DNA from: Leptospiraceae bacterium
GTDB taxonomy: Bacteria > Spirochaetota > Leptospiria > Leptospirales > Leptospiraceae
DNA length: 64,000 nucleotides
NCBI GenBank assembly: GCA_016711485.1
Contig: JADJSX010000006.1
Location: 920,326-984,325, forward strand
Direction of reading: 5' to 3'
The translations under genes and the position numbers were made by a program. The notes under the pieces were generated by a model. That model had not been told where the DNA came from and did not search any database. It saw nothing but the letters and a program-made list of their open reading frames with translations. Positions 35,653 through 43,994 of this stretch are shown here, piece after piece (position 1 is the stretch's first letter; each line of letters starts with the position of its first letter).

Positions 35653-37362
35653 ATGAGTATAAAAATAAGAAATAGCTTACATATATATTTTCTGTCATTT
35701 CTTACAGGAATAATTACTGGAACATTCGTAATTTTATTTTCAAAATTACTAACACTTTGTGAAGAAGTTTTACATTTTGATAATCTACCTTTTAATAGAC
35801 TTTTCTCCTTTGAACTAAATTGGATTAGTTTTCTCTTGCCAGTAATAGGTGGTCTTCTAGTAGGTCTTGTTACACATTATTTTTGCCCTGAAGCTAAGGG
35901 CAACGGTATTGATGGATTATTAGATTCATTTCATAACCAAAATGGAGAAATGAGAGGAAGGATTTCTTTTTTTAAATCACTTGTTACAATCCTAACACTT
36001 TCCTCTGGCGGGAGCGCTGGAAAGGAAGGTCCTTCCGCACAAATTGGAGCAAGCATAGGCTCAAAAATTAGCAATACATTCGGTGGTGGCGCAAGAGCTA
36101 GGAGAACTTTACTATTGGCTGGTGCGGCAGCTTCCCTTGGAACAATTTTTCAAGCTCCCCTAGGTGGTGCCATTACTGCAATTGAAATGGTATATAAAGA
36201 AGATATTGAAAGCGATGCTCTCATTCCCGCCATTATCTCTTCCGTTTCAGCTTATTTTTTACTAAGTTTTTTCGGGTTTCTACAAAGAGATTTATTTACA
36301 TTAAACGAACTTGCGCCAAAATATTTACCACTGTATCCGATTCTCGGAATAGTTTGTTTTTTTGTGGGGTTAATACTTGTTAGACTCATAAAAAGAGTGA
36401 AAGTATTCTTTGTGAATTGGAAAATTTATCCACCTTTAAAACCGGCATTTGGCGGACTTGTTTGTGGTATAGTGTATTTATTTTTTCCGGTGGTTGCAGG
36501 GACAGGTGAAACTTATATTCAAGAATTTTTATTAAAACCAGAAACCTATGTTGCCATTCAAAAATCTGAAATGATTCAATTTGCACTTTTTGTAATCGGA
36601 TTTAAAATTTTGGTGACTGCATTTACAATAGGTTCTGGTGGTTCCGGTGGGATTTTTGGTCCTTCTTTGTTTTTAGGTGGAACAATTGGAATGTTTGTAG
36701 CAGAAATTGCAGGTATCTATTATGATTTAGATCCACAACATTATAAAAGTTTTATTTTAGTAGGAATGGGAGCATTTTATGCAGGAGTAGCAAGTGCTCC
36801 AATCGCAGCAATGATCATGGTGTGTGAAATGGTTGGAAGTTACGTTCTACTTCCTCCACTGATGTTCTGCTCTATCGTTGCATTTTTATTGTCTCGTAAA
36901 CTAGATTTATATCCCGGGCAGGTATTAGATAGATTTCACTCACCTGCTCATCATTGGGATATACAGACGGACATTCTGCGGACAATGCCTATATACCACT
37001 ACAAATCCTATTTACATAATTTTGCAATTGTAAAAGTTACACAATCAATTAGAACTTTAAAACAATTAGCACTCAAACACGATGAGAAAGATTTTATAGT
37101 TCTAAACAATAAAGGCAAATACATTGGAATTATTTCTACTTTACAGATTATGCAATTGGATCAAAATAAAAAAGTAAATTTACAATCTCAAATCGAAAAA
37201 ATTCCGGCAATCACATTGGAACAAAATTTAGGGGAAGCACTTGATTTATTACTAAAAAATAATCTAGATAAAGCTGCAATTATAGACAGAGATAAAAACT
37301 TTATTGGATACATTCGGTACCAAGAAATTTTGGAACTCTATTTTTCTAAACTAAGAAAATAA
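35653..37362 (+). CDS. ClC-type chloride channel/antiporter with CBS pair
   Basis: A ClC core with 10 or more membrane segments holds the selectivity motifs 'GSAGKEGPSAQIGAS' and 'GSGGSGGIFGPSLFLGG' and 'FYAGVASAPIAAMIMVCEM'. The gating-glutamate site (GKEGP) keeps its Glu. Two CBS domains occupy ~residues 440-565, 'IGIISTLQIMQLDQ' and 'IGYIRYQEILELYF'. It moves Cl- (or exchanges H+) across the inner membrane. The start ATG 35653 is 66 bp after the CsoR-like gene. Confidence 0.93.
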   Translation: MSIKIRNSLHIYFLSFLTGIITGTFVILFSKLLTLCEEVLHFDNLPFNRLFSFELNWISFLLPVIGGLLVGLVTHYFCPEAKGNGIDGLLDSFHNQNGEMRGRISFFKSLVTILTLSSGGSAGKEGPSAQIGASIGSKISNTFGGGARARRTLLLAGAAASLGTIFQAPLGGAITAIEMVYKEDIESDALIPAIISSVSAYFLLSFFGFLQRDLFTLNELAPKYLPLYPILGIVCFFVGLILVRLIKRVKVFFVNWKIYPPLKPAFGGLVCGIVYLFFPVVAGTGETYIQEFLLKPETYVAIQKSEMIQFALFVIGFKILVTAFTIGSGGSGGIFGPSLFLGGTIGMFVAEIAGIYYDLDPQHYKSFILVGMGAFYAGVASAPIAAMIMVCEMVGSYVLLPPLMFCSIVAFLLSRKLDLYPGQVLDRFHSPAHHWDIQTDILRTMPIYHYKSYLHNFAIVKVTQSIRTLKQLALKHDEKDFIVLNNKGKYIGIISTLQIMQLDQNKKVNLQSQIEKIPAITLEQNLGEALDLLLKNNLDKAAIIDRDKNFIGYIRYQEILELYFSKLRK

Positions 37363-37386
37363 AAATATTCATAGAATAATTCTATT

Positions 37387-37743
37387 ATGAAATTACGATT
37401 ACTTATCTTTATCATCTTCTTAAATTCTTGTGTGACTTACCCGCCTGTTATAGAAAAAGAAATACCGACGATGAAACATTTAGCCATGCAAGATGATATA
37501 AAAGAATGGATTCGACTGGATTGTGGAAGTTGTCACAATTCGACTCTTTCTACAGCAAATCCGAAAGCACTCCAAGTATTTGATTTAAAGTTTACGGATT
37601 GGATGAGCCGAATGAATAAAAAACAATTAGAGAAAACATTTATTCAAAGATTGGGAAGAACGATAACAGAAAAAAATAGGCCAATAGTAACAGAAGCATT
37701 AGGTGCTGAACTATATCGAAGAAATAGAAGTAAACCAATGTAG
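37387..37743 (+). CDS. Small lipoprotein with one heme c motif
   Basis: A lipoprotein signal ends 'FIIFLNSCVTYPP', with Cys15 probably lipidated. A single CxxCH motif, 'DCGSCHNSTLS', is near residue 49, so it may carry one c-type heme in the periplasm. No downstream Met ligand context is obvious, and cytochrome c folding cannot be confirmed. It is 24 bp after the ClC gene and tail-to-tail with the AlkB gene (2 bp apart). Confidence 0.78.
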   Translation: MKLRLLIFIIFLNSCVTYPPVIEKEIPTMKHLAMQDDIKEWIRLDCGSCHNSTLSTANPKALQVFDLKFTDWMSRMNKKQLEKTFIQRLGRTITEKNRPIVTEALGAELYRRNRSKPM

Positions 37744-37744
37744 G

Positions 37745-38362
37745 CTAAGAATGAATTACCCTAAATGTTAAGTTTATTCTAGGTTTTACTTGTTTGGTAG
37801 TTTTTGGAATTTTGTGTTCCCAGAAATGTTGTGTATCTTTTTGCATCAATAGAAAACTTCCGTGCGATAGTTCTATATCTTTTTTCAAAACTTTATTCTG
37901 CAAATGTCGAAGTTTAAAAAATCTGTTTGCTCCAAAACTAACAGATCCAATCACTGGATTATTTCCGAGCTCTATTTCATCATCCGAATGCCAGTCTACA
38001 CTATCTTTCCCGTCACGGTAGAGGTTAATGAGAACACTTGTAAAATTTACTTTTGCTACTTTTTCAATCTTCTCTTTGATTTCTAATAATTGCGGTAACC
38101 AAGGATTAGGTTTCATTGGAATTCCAGAATAGGAATAGTTTTTACCTGCTTCCCCATACCAAGCATTGAGTCTTGGAATATCTATGTATTTATTGTACAT
38201 CCAAATTTTATCTTGTTGCCAATTTATATTTTTTTGTAAAAAATTTAAATAATAATCACTTTCGGAATCAGTAAAATAATTTTGAAATAAAAACACTTCC
38301 CCGTCTTGTGGCAAAAGATTATTATCCAGAGAATAACTATTTAAAGAGTCAAATAAATTCAT
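37745..38362 (-). CDS. alkB: AlkB-like 2-oxoglutarate/Fe(II) dioxygenase
   Basis: Removes alkyl lesions from DNA/RNA by oxidative demethylation. Iron ligands are visible in 'VDWHSDDE' (HxD) and the distal His in 'FWEHKIP'. 'KPRINLTFR' supplies the RxxxxxR 2-oxoglutarate contact. 'NPVIGSVSFGANRFFKLRH' is typical of the ALKBH2/3-like group. At 205 aa the length is normal. No ada-like regulator is nearby. Confidence 0.92.
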   Translation of the reverse strand: MNLFDSLNSYSLDNNLLPQDGEVFLFQNYFTDSESDYYLNFLQKNINWQQDKIWMYNKYIDIPRLNAWYGEAGKNYSYSGIPMKPNPWLPQLLEIKEKIEKVAKVNFTSVLINLYRDGKDSVDWHSDDEIELGNNPVIGSVSFGANRFFKLRHLQNKVLKKDIELSHGSFLLMQKDTQHFWEHKIPKTTKQVKPRINLTFRVIHS

Positions 38363-38611
38363 AAATTAGATAGTTTATATTAAGGTCTGAAAGATTTCCG
38401 ATATTCTATATGTACAGGTTGTTCTACTCTTCATTCATTCAGCCTATTTATGATAGTTGACTACAGGGACAAAATTAATTCAAATACTATTTTTAGAAAA
38501 AAAATTAACAGTTCAGAAAGAATTTCAGTTTTTAAAAAGAATATTTCCTATTCGTTTCTAAAAGTCTTTAATGTATTATTGCAAATATTAAATCTCCATC
38601 AGTATCAAAAT

Positions 38612-39205
38612 TTACTTCAATAATTTTTCCAAAAGAAATTCGAGTGTCTTATGAAATTCTATTTCTTTTTCTTGTTTAAAAAGTTTTTTATTTTTGGTCT
38701 GCGTTAGAGCGGTCAAACTGAAACCATGAACATAGTCCACAAGAATATCTCTTATCTGAGTTGTTAGAATAAGGTTGGATTCCCACTTACTAATTTCTAA
38801 TACTAGAATTTGATTAAATTCCTGTAATTTTTTAACTCTATTAAAACTGTGATTTATTAGATAAATGCAGAGGTTTGGGTATAAGATAAAAATATTCCGG
38901 TATATTTCAATTAGTCTCTTTAATTCAAAGTATTTAAATTTTTCCCTTTTCTTTCTCGAAACTCTGGATTCTTCCTGAAAATGAAATTCGTGTAAATTAA
39001 GTTCTTTATTAAATACCGATTCAATACAACTCATGATAAGGTCATCTTTAGAGGAAAAATAATAATAAACTACCATTGGATCCATAGATAGTTTATTTGC
39101 TAAATTCCGAAGAGAAAACTTTTCCATTCCTTGTTTTTCAATTAATAAAATACTCAATTTCAAAATTCTGTCGCGATTTTTATTTGCAATCTTTTCCAAA
39201 TTCAT
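38612..39205 (-). CDS. TetR family transcriptional regulator
   Basis: Helix-turn-helix 'FSLRNLANKLSMDPMVVYYY' followed by 'FSSKDDLIMSCIE' identifies the TetR N-terminus. The C-terminal ligand domain is unassigned. The start is uncertain: ATG 39205 gives 'MNLEKIANKNRDRILKLS', the usual N-terminal helix; a TTG at 39247 would add 14 residues but has no ribosome site. It is divergent from the reductase-like gene with two palindromic operators between, and so is probably its repressor. Confidence 0.85.
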   Translation of the reverse strand: MNLEKIANKNRDRILKLSILLIEKQGMEKFSLRNLANKLSMDPMVVYYYFSSKDDLIMSCIESVFNKELNLHEFHFQEESRVSRKKREKFKYFELKRLIEIYRNIFILYPNLCIYLINHSFNRVKKLQEFNQILVLEISKWESNLILTTQIRDILVDYVHGFSLTALTQTKNKKLFKQEKEIEFHKTLEFLLEKLLK

Positions 39206-39268
39206 CTCCACTGAATCACAACTAAATTCTAAATAAATTTTTTTCAACTATTAAAATAATTAAATTGA

Positions 39269-39293
39269 ATTATTTCTACACTGTAGAAATAAT
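39269..39293. promoter_or_regulatory. Operator candidate A (perfect 12-bp-arm palindrome)
   Basis: Arms TATTTCTACA and TGTAGAAATA (extended to 12 bp each) around a central C. It shares the CTACA-x-TGTAG core with operator B, in the TetR/reductase promoter region. Confidence 0.8.
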
Positions 39294-39297
39294 ATAT

Positions 39298-39312
39298 CTC
39301 TACAGTGTAGAG
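39298..39312. promoter_or_regulatory. Operator candidate B
   Basis: CTCTACA-G-TGTAGAG, a perfect 7-bp-arm palindrome, immediately before the ribosome site (AGGAGATATT) of the reductase-like gene. Bound TetR protein here would block transcription and translation start. Confidence 0.8.
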
Positions 39313-39320
39313 GAGATATT

Positions 39321-39875
39321 ATGCAAAATGAAATTCATTATTCGAGCTTTATTGCAACAAGTTTAGATGGGAAAATTGCGACAGAAAATGGAGGCATCGA
39401 GTGGCTTCATGATAAAAAATTTATTATTCCCAATGAGGATTTTGGATACAAAGAATTCTTTAGCACAATTGATTGTTTAGTGATGGGAAGGAATACTTAT
39501 GAAAAAATTTTGGAATTTCCCGAATATCCATACGAAGACAAAAAGATTTGGGTTTTAAGTAAATCGTCTTTAGTTATTCCGGAACAAATTAAAAATTTTG
39601 TAACAATATTTAATGGATCAATTTTAGAATTAAACAGGAAAATTTCTGAAATAGAAAACATAAAGAAAGTTTATGTAGATGGGGGCCAAATCATCAATTC
39701 TTTTTTAAAAGAAGGACTTTTAAGAGAAATCACAATTACGATACTTCCAATCCTAATTGGAGATGGGATACCACTTTGGAAGTTAAGCGAAATACAAGCC
39801 CCATATCTATTAAAAGCAGAGTCAAGTAATCTCTTCACGAATGGATTTATTCAAACCAAATACAGAGTAGAATAA
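39321..39875 (+). CDS. Dihydrofolate reductase/RibD C-terminal-family protein
   Basis: NADPH-dependent reductase fold of the RibD_C/DHFR-like group: 'SSFIATSLDGKIATENGGIE', 'DCLVMGRNTYEKIL', 'KKVYVDGGQIINSFLKEGLL', 'ITILPILIGDGIPLW'. It is 184 aa, typical of the stand-alone group whose substrates are mostly unknown. It is under the divergent TetR with two operators, suggesting induction by a small compound. Confidence 0.9.
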   Translation: MQNEIHYSSFIATSLDGKIATENGGIEWLHDKKFIIPNEDFGYKEFFSTIDCLVMGRNTYEKILEFPEYPYEDKKIWVLSKSSLVIPEQIKNFVTIFNGSILELNRKISEIENIKKVYVDGGQIINSFLKEGLLREITITILPILIGDGIPLWKLSEIQAPYLLKAESSNLFTNGFIQTKYRVE

Positions 39876-39897
39876 ATAAGTTTGCGTGTTTCAAAAT

Positions 39898-39943
39898 TTA
39901 TTACCCCCAGTAACAACCCTATAATACTCCCTGGGGGTAATAA
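39898..39943. terminator. Hairpin downstream of the reductase-like gene
   Basis: Perfect 13-bp arms (TTATTACCCCCAG and its inverse) flank a 20-nt loop. There is no T-tract; it lies between convergent genes and could be a bidirectional terminator or a repeat element. Confidence 0.6.
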
Positions 39944-40035
39944 CAAATATACAATTGCCAGTCTTCCTACTCTCTGTAACTAACTCAATATTGTTTCTTG
40001 AAAAACTACAGAATGAACAGCTGTGGCAAATAGTA

Positions 40036-41076
40036 TTACTCCACTACATAATCCTTTAAGCCTTTAAGTTTAAAATTAGGATCACATTGTTTTGGTTCTT
40101 TACCATCTTTGAATTTAGAAAAAGTCATTGCAACGTATTCCCCACTAGTCGGAGTAAACATTGCACGAACATCTTCCCGAGTAAGATTTCGATCAGAATA
40201 ATTTTCTTTTGGATTTATTTTTGTACAACCTACAAATTTTGGGGAACCGGTCGGGCATTGACCTTCATACATTGGTTGTGATTCAGCGGCTTTTAATTCT
40301 GCCGCGGTTGCTACGTATTCAGGTGAACATTTTTCCTGGAAGGAGACTTTTACATCTCCATTGACTAACTTCCATTTGCCTCGGTCAAAACCTTTACCAG
40401 GACAATCAATTTGATAACCGCCAATATTTAATGCAATTCCCGATTTACAAAGATAAAAGTATTCAGGTTGCCTCGGACCTTCTTCTGTGATCATTCCATT
40501 CAAAGAATCTACCGAATAATTCGCGTTTGCTTTAATTGATTTTAGTTTAGTTTCCCAATCAGGCTGTTTTCTTAAATTTGCCATATCAGAATCTTTTTTG
40601 ATATATTCAAATGCATTGTATCCTCTGTCTACGGCATTTGCCAAATACTTATAAGCACTATCTGGTTTATTCATAAGACTATAAGAACAAGCAATATTAT
40701 AAAGAGCTAATTCAGGACGAGGTGGATCGAGTTTTAGTGCAATTTCATAAGCCTTGATAGAATCTTCGAATCTCTTAACATTCGCAAGACTATTTCCGTA
40801 ATTGTAATAAACTTCACCTGTTGGATACTTGTCAATAGCCGCTTCGTATTTAGGAATTGCGTCTTTATCTTTTTTGGATTTGTAAAGTTTAAATCCTTCT
40901 GCGTTTAGTTTCGTGGCTTCGTTTTTTGCACTCACTTGGTCTGTGATGTTTTTCATCCAAAAGTTATTAAATGAATACTTTGCCCATTTATAAGACAGGT
41001 AATCTTTTTTAATATCCTCTGCGGTTACACCTTGTAAGGCGATTGTGAGTAGTAGAACTATGGTTATTTTTTTCAT
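40036..41076 (-). CDS. Exported TPR-repeat protein, unknown function
   Basis: Signal peptide ('MKKITIVLLLTIALQGVTAE'), then TPR motifs at about residues 50-180 ('AIPKYEAAIDKYPTGEVYYN', 'SIKAYEIALKLDPPRPELAL'). The C-terminal ~160 residues have six or more Cys ('YLCKSGIALNIGGYQIDCPG', 'CTKINP', 'KQCDPNFKL') that could form disulfides. It is probably a periplasmic scaffold. No family name beyond TPR. It is followed by no close gene; two large hairpins precede its start. Confidence 0.82.
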   Translation of the reverse strand: MKKITIVLLLTIALQGVTAEDIKKDYLSYKWAKYSFNNFWMKNITDQVSAKNEATKLNAEGFKLYKSKKDKDAIPKYEAAIDKYPTGEVYYNYGNSLANVKRFEDSIKAYEIALKLDPPRPELALYNIACSYSLMNKPDSAYKYLANAVDRGYNAFEYIKKDSDMANLRKQPDWETKLKSIKANANYSVDSLNGMITEEGPRQPEYFYLCKSGIALNIGGYQIDCPGKGFDRGKWKLVNGDVKVSFQEKCSPEYVATAAELKAAESQPMYEGQCPTGSPKFVGCTKINPKENYSDRNLTREDVRAMFTPTSGEYVAMTFSKFKDGKEPKQCDPNFKLKGLKDYVVE

Positions 41077-41104
41077 ATTTTTTCCCTTTTGTTAGATAAA
41101 AGTA

Positions 41105-41160
41105 GAGAGCATCATATCGTAGGGACTTGATTAATCAAGTCCTTACGATATGATGCTCTC
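41105..41160. repeat. 56-bp palindrome (28-bp arms, one wobble)
   Basis: Left arm GAGAGCATCATATCGTAGGG... is mirrored exactly except for one G-T position and has no loop (centre TTGATTAATCAA). It may be a cruciform, a bidirectional terminator between two minus-strand genes, or one member of a REP-like family, as it shares the TCGTAGGGA core with the next hairpin. Confidence 0.8.
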
Positions 41161-41179
41161 CTTAGCAGAGTTTTATAAC

Positions 41180-41215
41180 CGTCGTAGGGAAAGCATATAT
41201 GCGTTCCCTACGACG
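41180..41215. repeat. Second hairpin sharing the TCGTAGGGA core
   Basis: Perfect 12-bp arms CGTCGTAGGGAA/TTCCCTACGACG around a palindromic GCATATATGC loop. It lies 22 bp downstream of the carboxylase stop. Confidence 0.75.
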
Positions 41216-41237
41216 ACGATAATGTAACCGCAACTCC

Positions 41238-43994
41238 CTATGCAATCAGCGCGAGTGTAGCTTTTTTCTTGCGGTTGAAAACTTCTTCATCTGTTTCTTC
41301 CACGATTTGTTCATCGGGGACAACTTTGAAGATTGGTTGTCCTTTTCCGATAATCTTTCCATCGGAGTCTTCCATGAAACCTTTGACGATAGTTCCACTG
41401 AATGGAGCGACAATCTTATTGAACATCTTCATAACTTCGATGATAAATAACGGCTGACCCGCATTGAAATGGTCTCCCACTTTTATCATCTGAGGTAAAT
41501 TCGGAGCTTCCTTAGAATAATACATTCCACCCATTGGAGCAATAATTTCATCGGACTTCGCCTTTGGAGGAGGAGCCAAGAATTTGATGAGACGATTGAT
41601 ATTTGCTGGTTCCGTGAATTGTTCCGGAACTACAGCATCAAGAGTTTCATTCATTCGAATTTCAAAAAATCCAGACAAGGTTCCTACTTTAGGGATAACT
41701 TTGATTAGATCCAATCCTACTTGAAAACCTGCATGAGAACCCATACATTTTTCCCAAATATCTGCCGGAATTTTATCAGGAGCAGGATTTTTATTGTTAC
41801 GAAGAGCATCATCGAAATACGAAAACGGCTCGTCTTTCCCAGAAATTTTTTTGAGGTCAGCGTAAAATGCGAGCCCCTCTTCAATGATTGCCTCATCATG
41901 ATCCCAAATTTCTTCACAAGGTACTTTACCAGCTGCTCTATCTAAATCAAGATACTCATACAATTCCTTTAGAATTTCCAGCGGATTACGGGTAAACTCC
42001 GGTTTGCCGTCTACGATTTTCCATGATCTATGTCGATTGTATCCGATGCAACCAGCAAGTAAATGTGGACTTTCAAACAACAACTTAATAGGGCGGGTAA
42101 TCAATGTTACCTTTCTAGAAAGAGCTTTTCCGAGTAACGGGTCTTCTTTTGTAGTTTTCTTTACCACTTCGGACCAAAGAATATCCATATCGATATCTTT
42201 GACGTAGGAAGCAAGCGAGCCTACACCGGCAAGATAGGATAACATGAATTTTGTGTTTGGTTTAAACATTACATCATGCCCTAATATCCAGTTGATAAGA
42301 CCATAGTGAACAGGAAGATTGGTTTGTAAATCCGCCCCTCGCACTTCAGAAATACGGATAATCTCACGAAGTCTCTCTAAGTTTTCGGCTCTAGTTTTTC
42401 CGTAACTTACAAGAAGTGCGATGTTTGAATCATAAGCTCCAGCCAAACGATAGTGGATAAAAGCTCCTGTATCAGGATTACGAATTCCAATCCCTTGATC
42501 GTCACGAATCTCGTGTTCGCTTGTTTTTGACCAACTTTGAATCAGCCCTCCAGCGTGTGGCTGTAATGCACCGTTAGTTGCATTGATCCTAGCTTCAGCA
42601 CCAGATACGTTTCGTAAAATTCTAATAGGTTTAGGAACACTTTTTCCATGAACCGATAACATTGCCATAGCTTCAATCAAACTTTCTACGATAAAGAAAT
42701 CATTCGCGTTCGATGGATTTACGAATTTTAATTTGTAAGCCATCTCAGTTACGCGATGTTCTACTTGGATACGAGTGTTCATTTCCATGAAGAAGTGATT
42801 GGTTCCTTCTACAATTGACTCAAATGTAGAAACACTATCTAGTTTTACGGCGGCACCAAAACGTTCTGATTGTTCTTCCATTTCTGTTAGAACTTTTAAA
42901 TCTCCCTTTAGCGTTTCTGCTCTTTTGGGATCTTTGGAAGCTGCGATTTCATATTCGAGCATTTCTCTTGTATTAGAAATTTCTAGAAGTTTTTGTTCGT
43001 GCATTTGCAATGAACAATCACGACCCCCCAGGGCTAACGACCATTCTCCGTTACCGATCAGCTGGATTTCATTGTGACGAGTGTTTTCGATATTTAGTTC
43101 GATGAGGAAGTTTCTGTTTGAACCAACACCTGTTACTTTGGACTCGGCGAGTATTTCCATAACTGCTGCTTTAACTTCAGATTTGTTTCCAATAATCCTT
43201 TGCCCTTTACCGCCACCACCACCGATGTATTTCAGACGAATACGATTTTTGGGATATTTTTTCCAAATTCCTTCTACTTCGATTTCGGCTTCTTTTTGCA
43301 AATCTTCAATGGTAACTAAATCAATATGTGCTTCATACGAAAGTTGTAGAAGTTTCTCGGCGTTTTCCGCTTCTGAAATTGAATCATCATAAGTAAGCTT
43401 TAAATTATTATCTTTTGCAATTTTTAATAGGCCATCCTTTCCGCCAGCTTTGTGAAGCATAGCAAGTGCAGTAATATTATCAACACCGGGAGTAACAGAC
43501 ACATTGAGTCTACGAGCGATTATCTTCGCAGCATCTTTTGCACCTGCTTGTCTGGCTACACTTGATGCAGGACCCATAAAACGTACACCAGAATTTTCGA
43601 TGGCTTCGATGAACTCAGCATCTTCCGCCATAAAACCATAACCCGCAAATATATGAGTGTAATTATTCTTAACCGCAATATTTATAATCTGACCAATGAT
43701 ACTGTCTTTTTCTTCCTTTCCAGAACCCATGTAATCAGAGATACGATGGATATTATTGATAAACCGGAAGTTACGAAGCTCAGGGGCAAATGCCATTGGA
43801 TATACTACGCTATCTTTTTCAGAAAGCAAAATCCCATATTCTTTAATGCCAATTTCATCAAATACATCCATAGCTTCCTTACGAACAGGACCGCGACATA
43901 CGATTAGGCATTTAATACCTGTTAAATCAAACGAACGAATCCACTCAGAAGAAGATTCGTGAAATTTACCTTTTTTACCTGCTATATCAAACAT
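41238..43994 (-). CDS. Acyl-CoA carboxylase biotin carboxylase-biotinyl subunit
   Basis: A 918-aa protein combining a biotin carboxylase with a C-terminal biotin attachment domain. The ATP-grasp region holds 'RLKYIGGGGGKGQRIIGNKS' (glycine loop) and 'MEMNTRIQVEHRVTEMAYKL'. The biotinyl domain has 'FIIEVMKMFNKIVAPFSG', with the biotinylated Lys in E-V-M-K-M. The N-terminus ('TGIKCLIVCRGPVRKEAM') and a long middle region differ from classical AccC. Paired with the carboxyltransferase by TAATG overlap, it makes malonyl- or methylmalonyl-CoA; substrate undetermined. Confidence 0.9.
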   Translation of the reverse strand: MFDIAGKKGKFHESSSEWIRSFDLTGIKCLIVCRGPVRKEAMDVFDEIGIKEYGILLSEKDSVVYPMAFAPELRNFRFINNIHRISDYMGSGKEEKDSIIGQIINIAVKNNYTHIFAGYGFMAEDAEFIEAIENSGVRFMGPASSVARQAGAKDAAKIIARRLNVSVTPGVDNITALAMLHKAGGKDGLLKIAKDNNLKLTYDDSISEAENAEKLLQLSYEAHIDLVTIEDLQKEAEIEVEGIWKKYPKNRIRLKYIGGGGGKGQRIIGNKSEVKAAVMEILAESKVTGVGSNRNFLIELNIENTRHNEIQLIGNGEWSLALGGRDCSLQMHEQKLLEISNTREMLEYEIAASKDPKRAETLKGDLKVLTEMEEQSERFGAAVKLDSVSTFESIVEGTNHFFMEMNTRIQVEHRVTEMAYKLKFVNPSNANDFFIVESLIEAMAMLSVHGKSVPKPIRILRNVSGAEARINATNGALQPHAGGLIQSWSKTSEHEIRDDQGIGIRNPDTGAFIHYRLAGAYDSNIALLVSYGKTRAENLERLREIIRISEVRGADLQTNLPVHYGLINWILGHDVMFKPNTKFMLSYLAGVGSLASYVKDIDMDILWSEVVKKTTKEDPLLGKALSRKVTLITRPIKLLFESPHLLAGCIGYNRHRSWKIVDGKPEFTRNPLEILKELYEYLDLDRAAGKVPCEEIWDHDEAIIEEGLAFYADLKKISGKDEPFSYFDDALRNNKNPAPDKIPADIWEKCMGSHAGFQVGLDLIKVIPKVGTLSGFFEIRMNETLDAVVPEQFTEPANINRLIKFLAPPPKAKSDEIIAPMGGMYYSKEAPNLPQMIKVGDHFNAGQPLFIIEVMKMFNKIVAPFSGTIVKGFMEDSDGKIIGKGQPIFKVVPDEQIVEETDEEVFNRKKKATLALIA

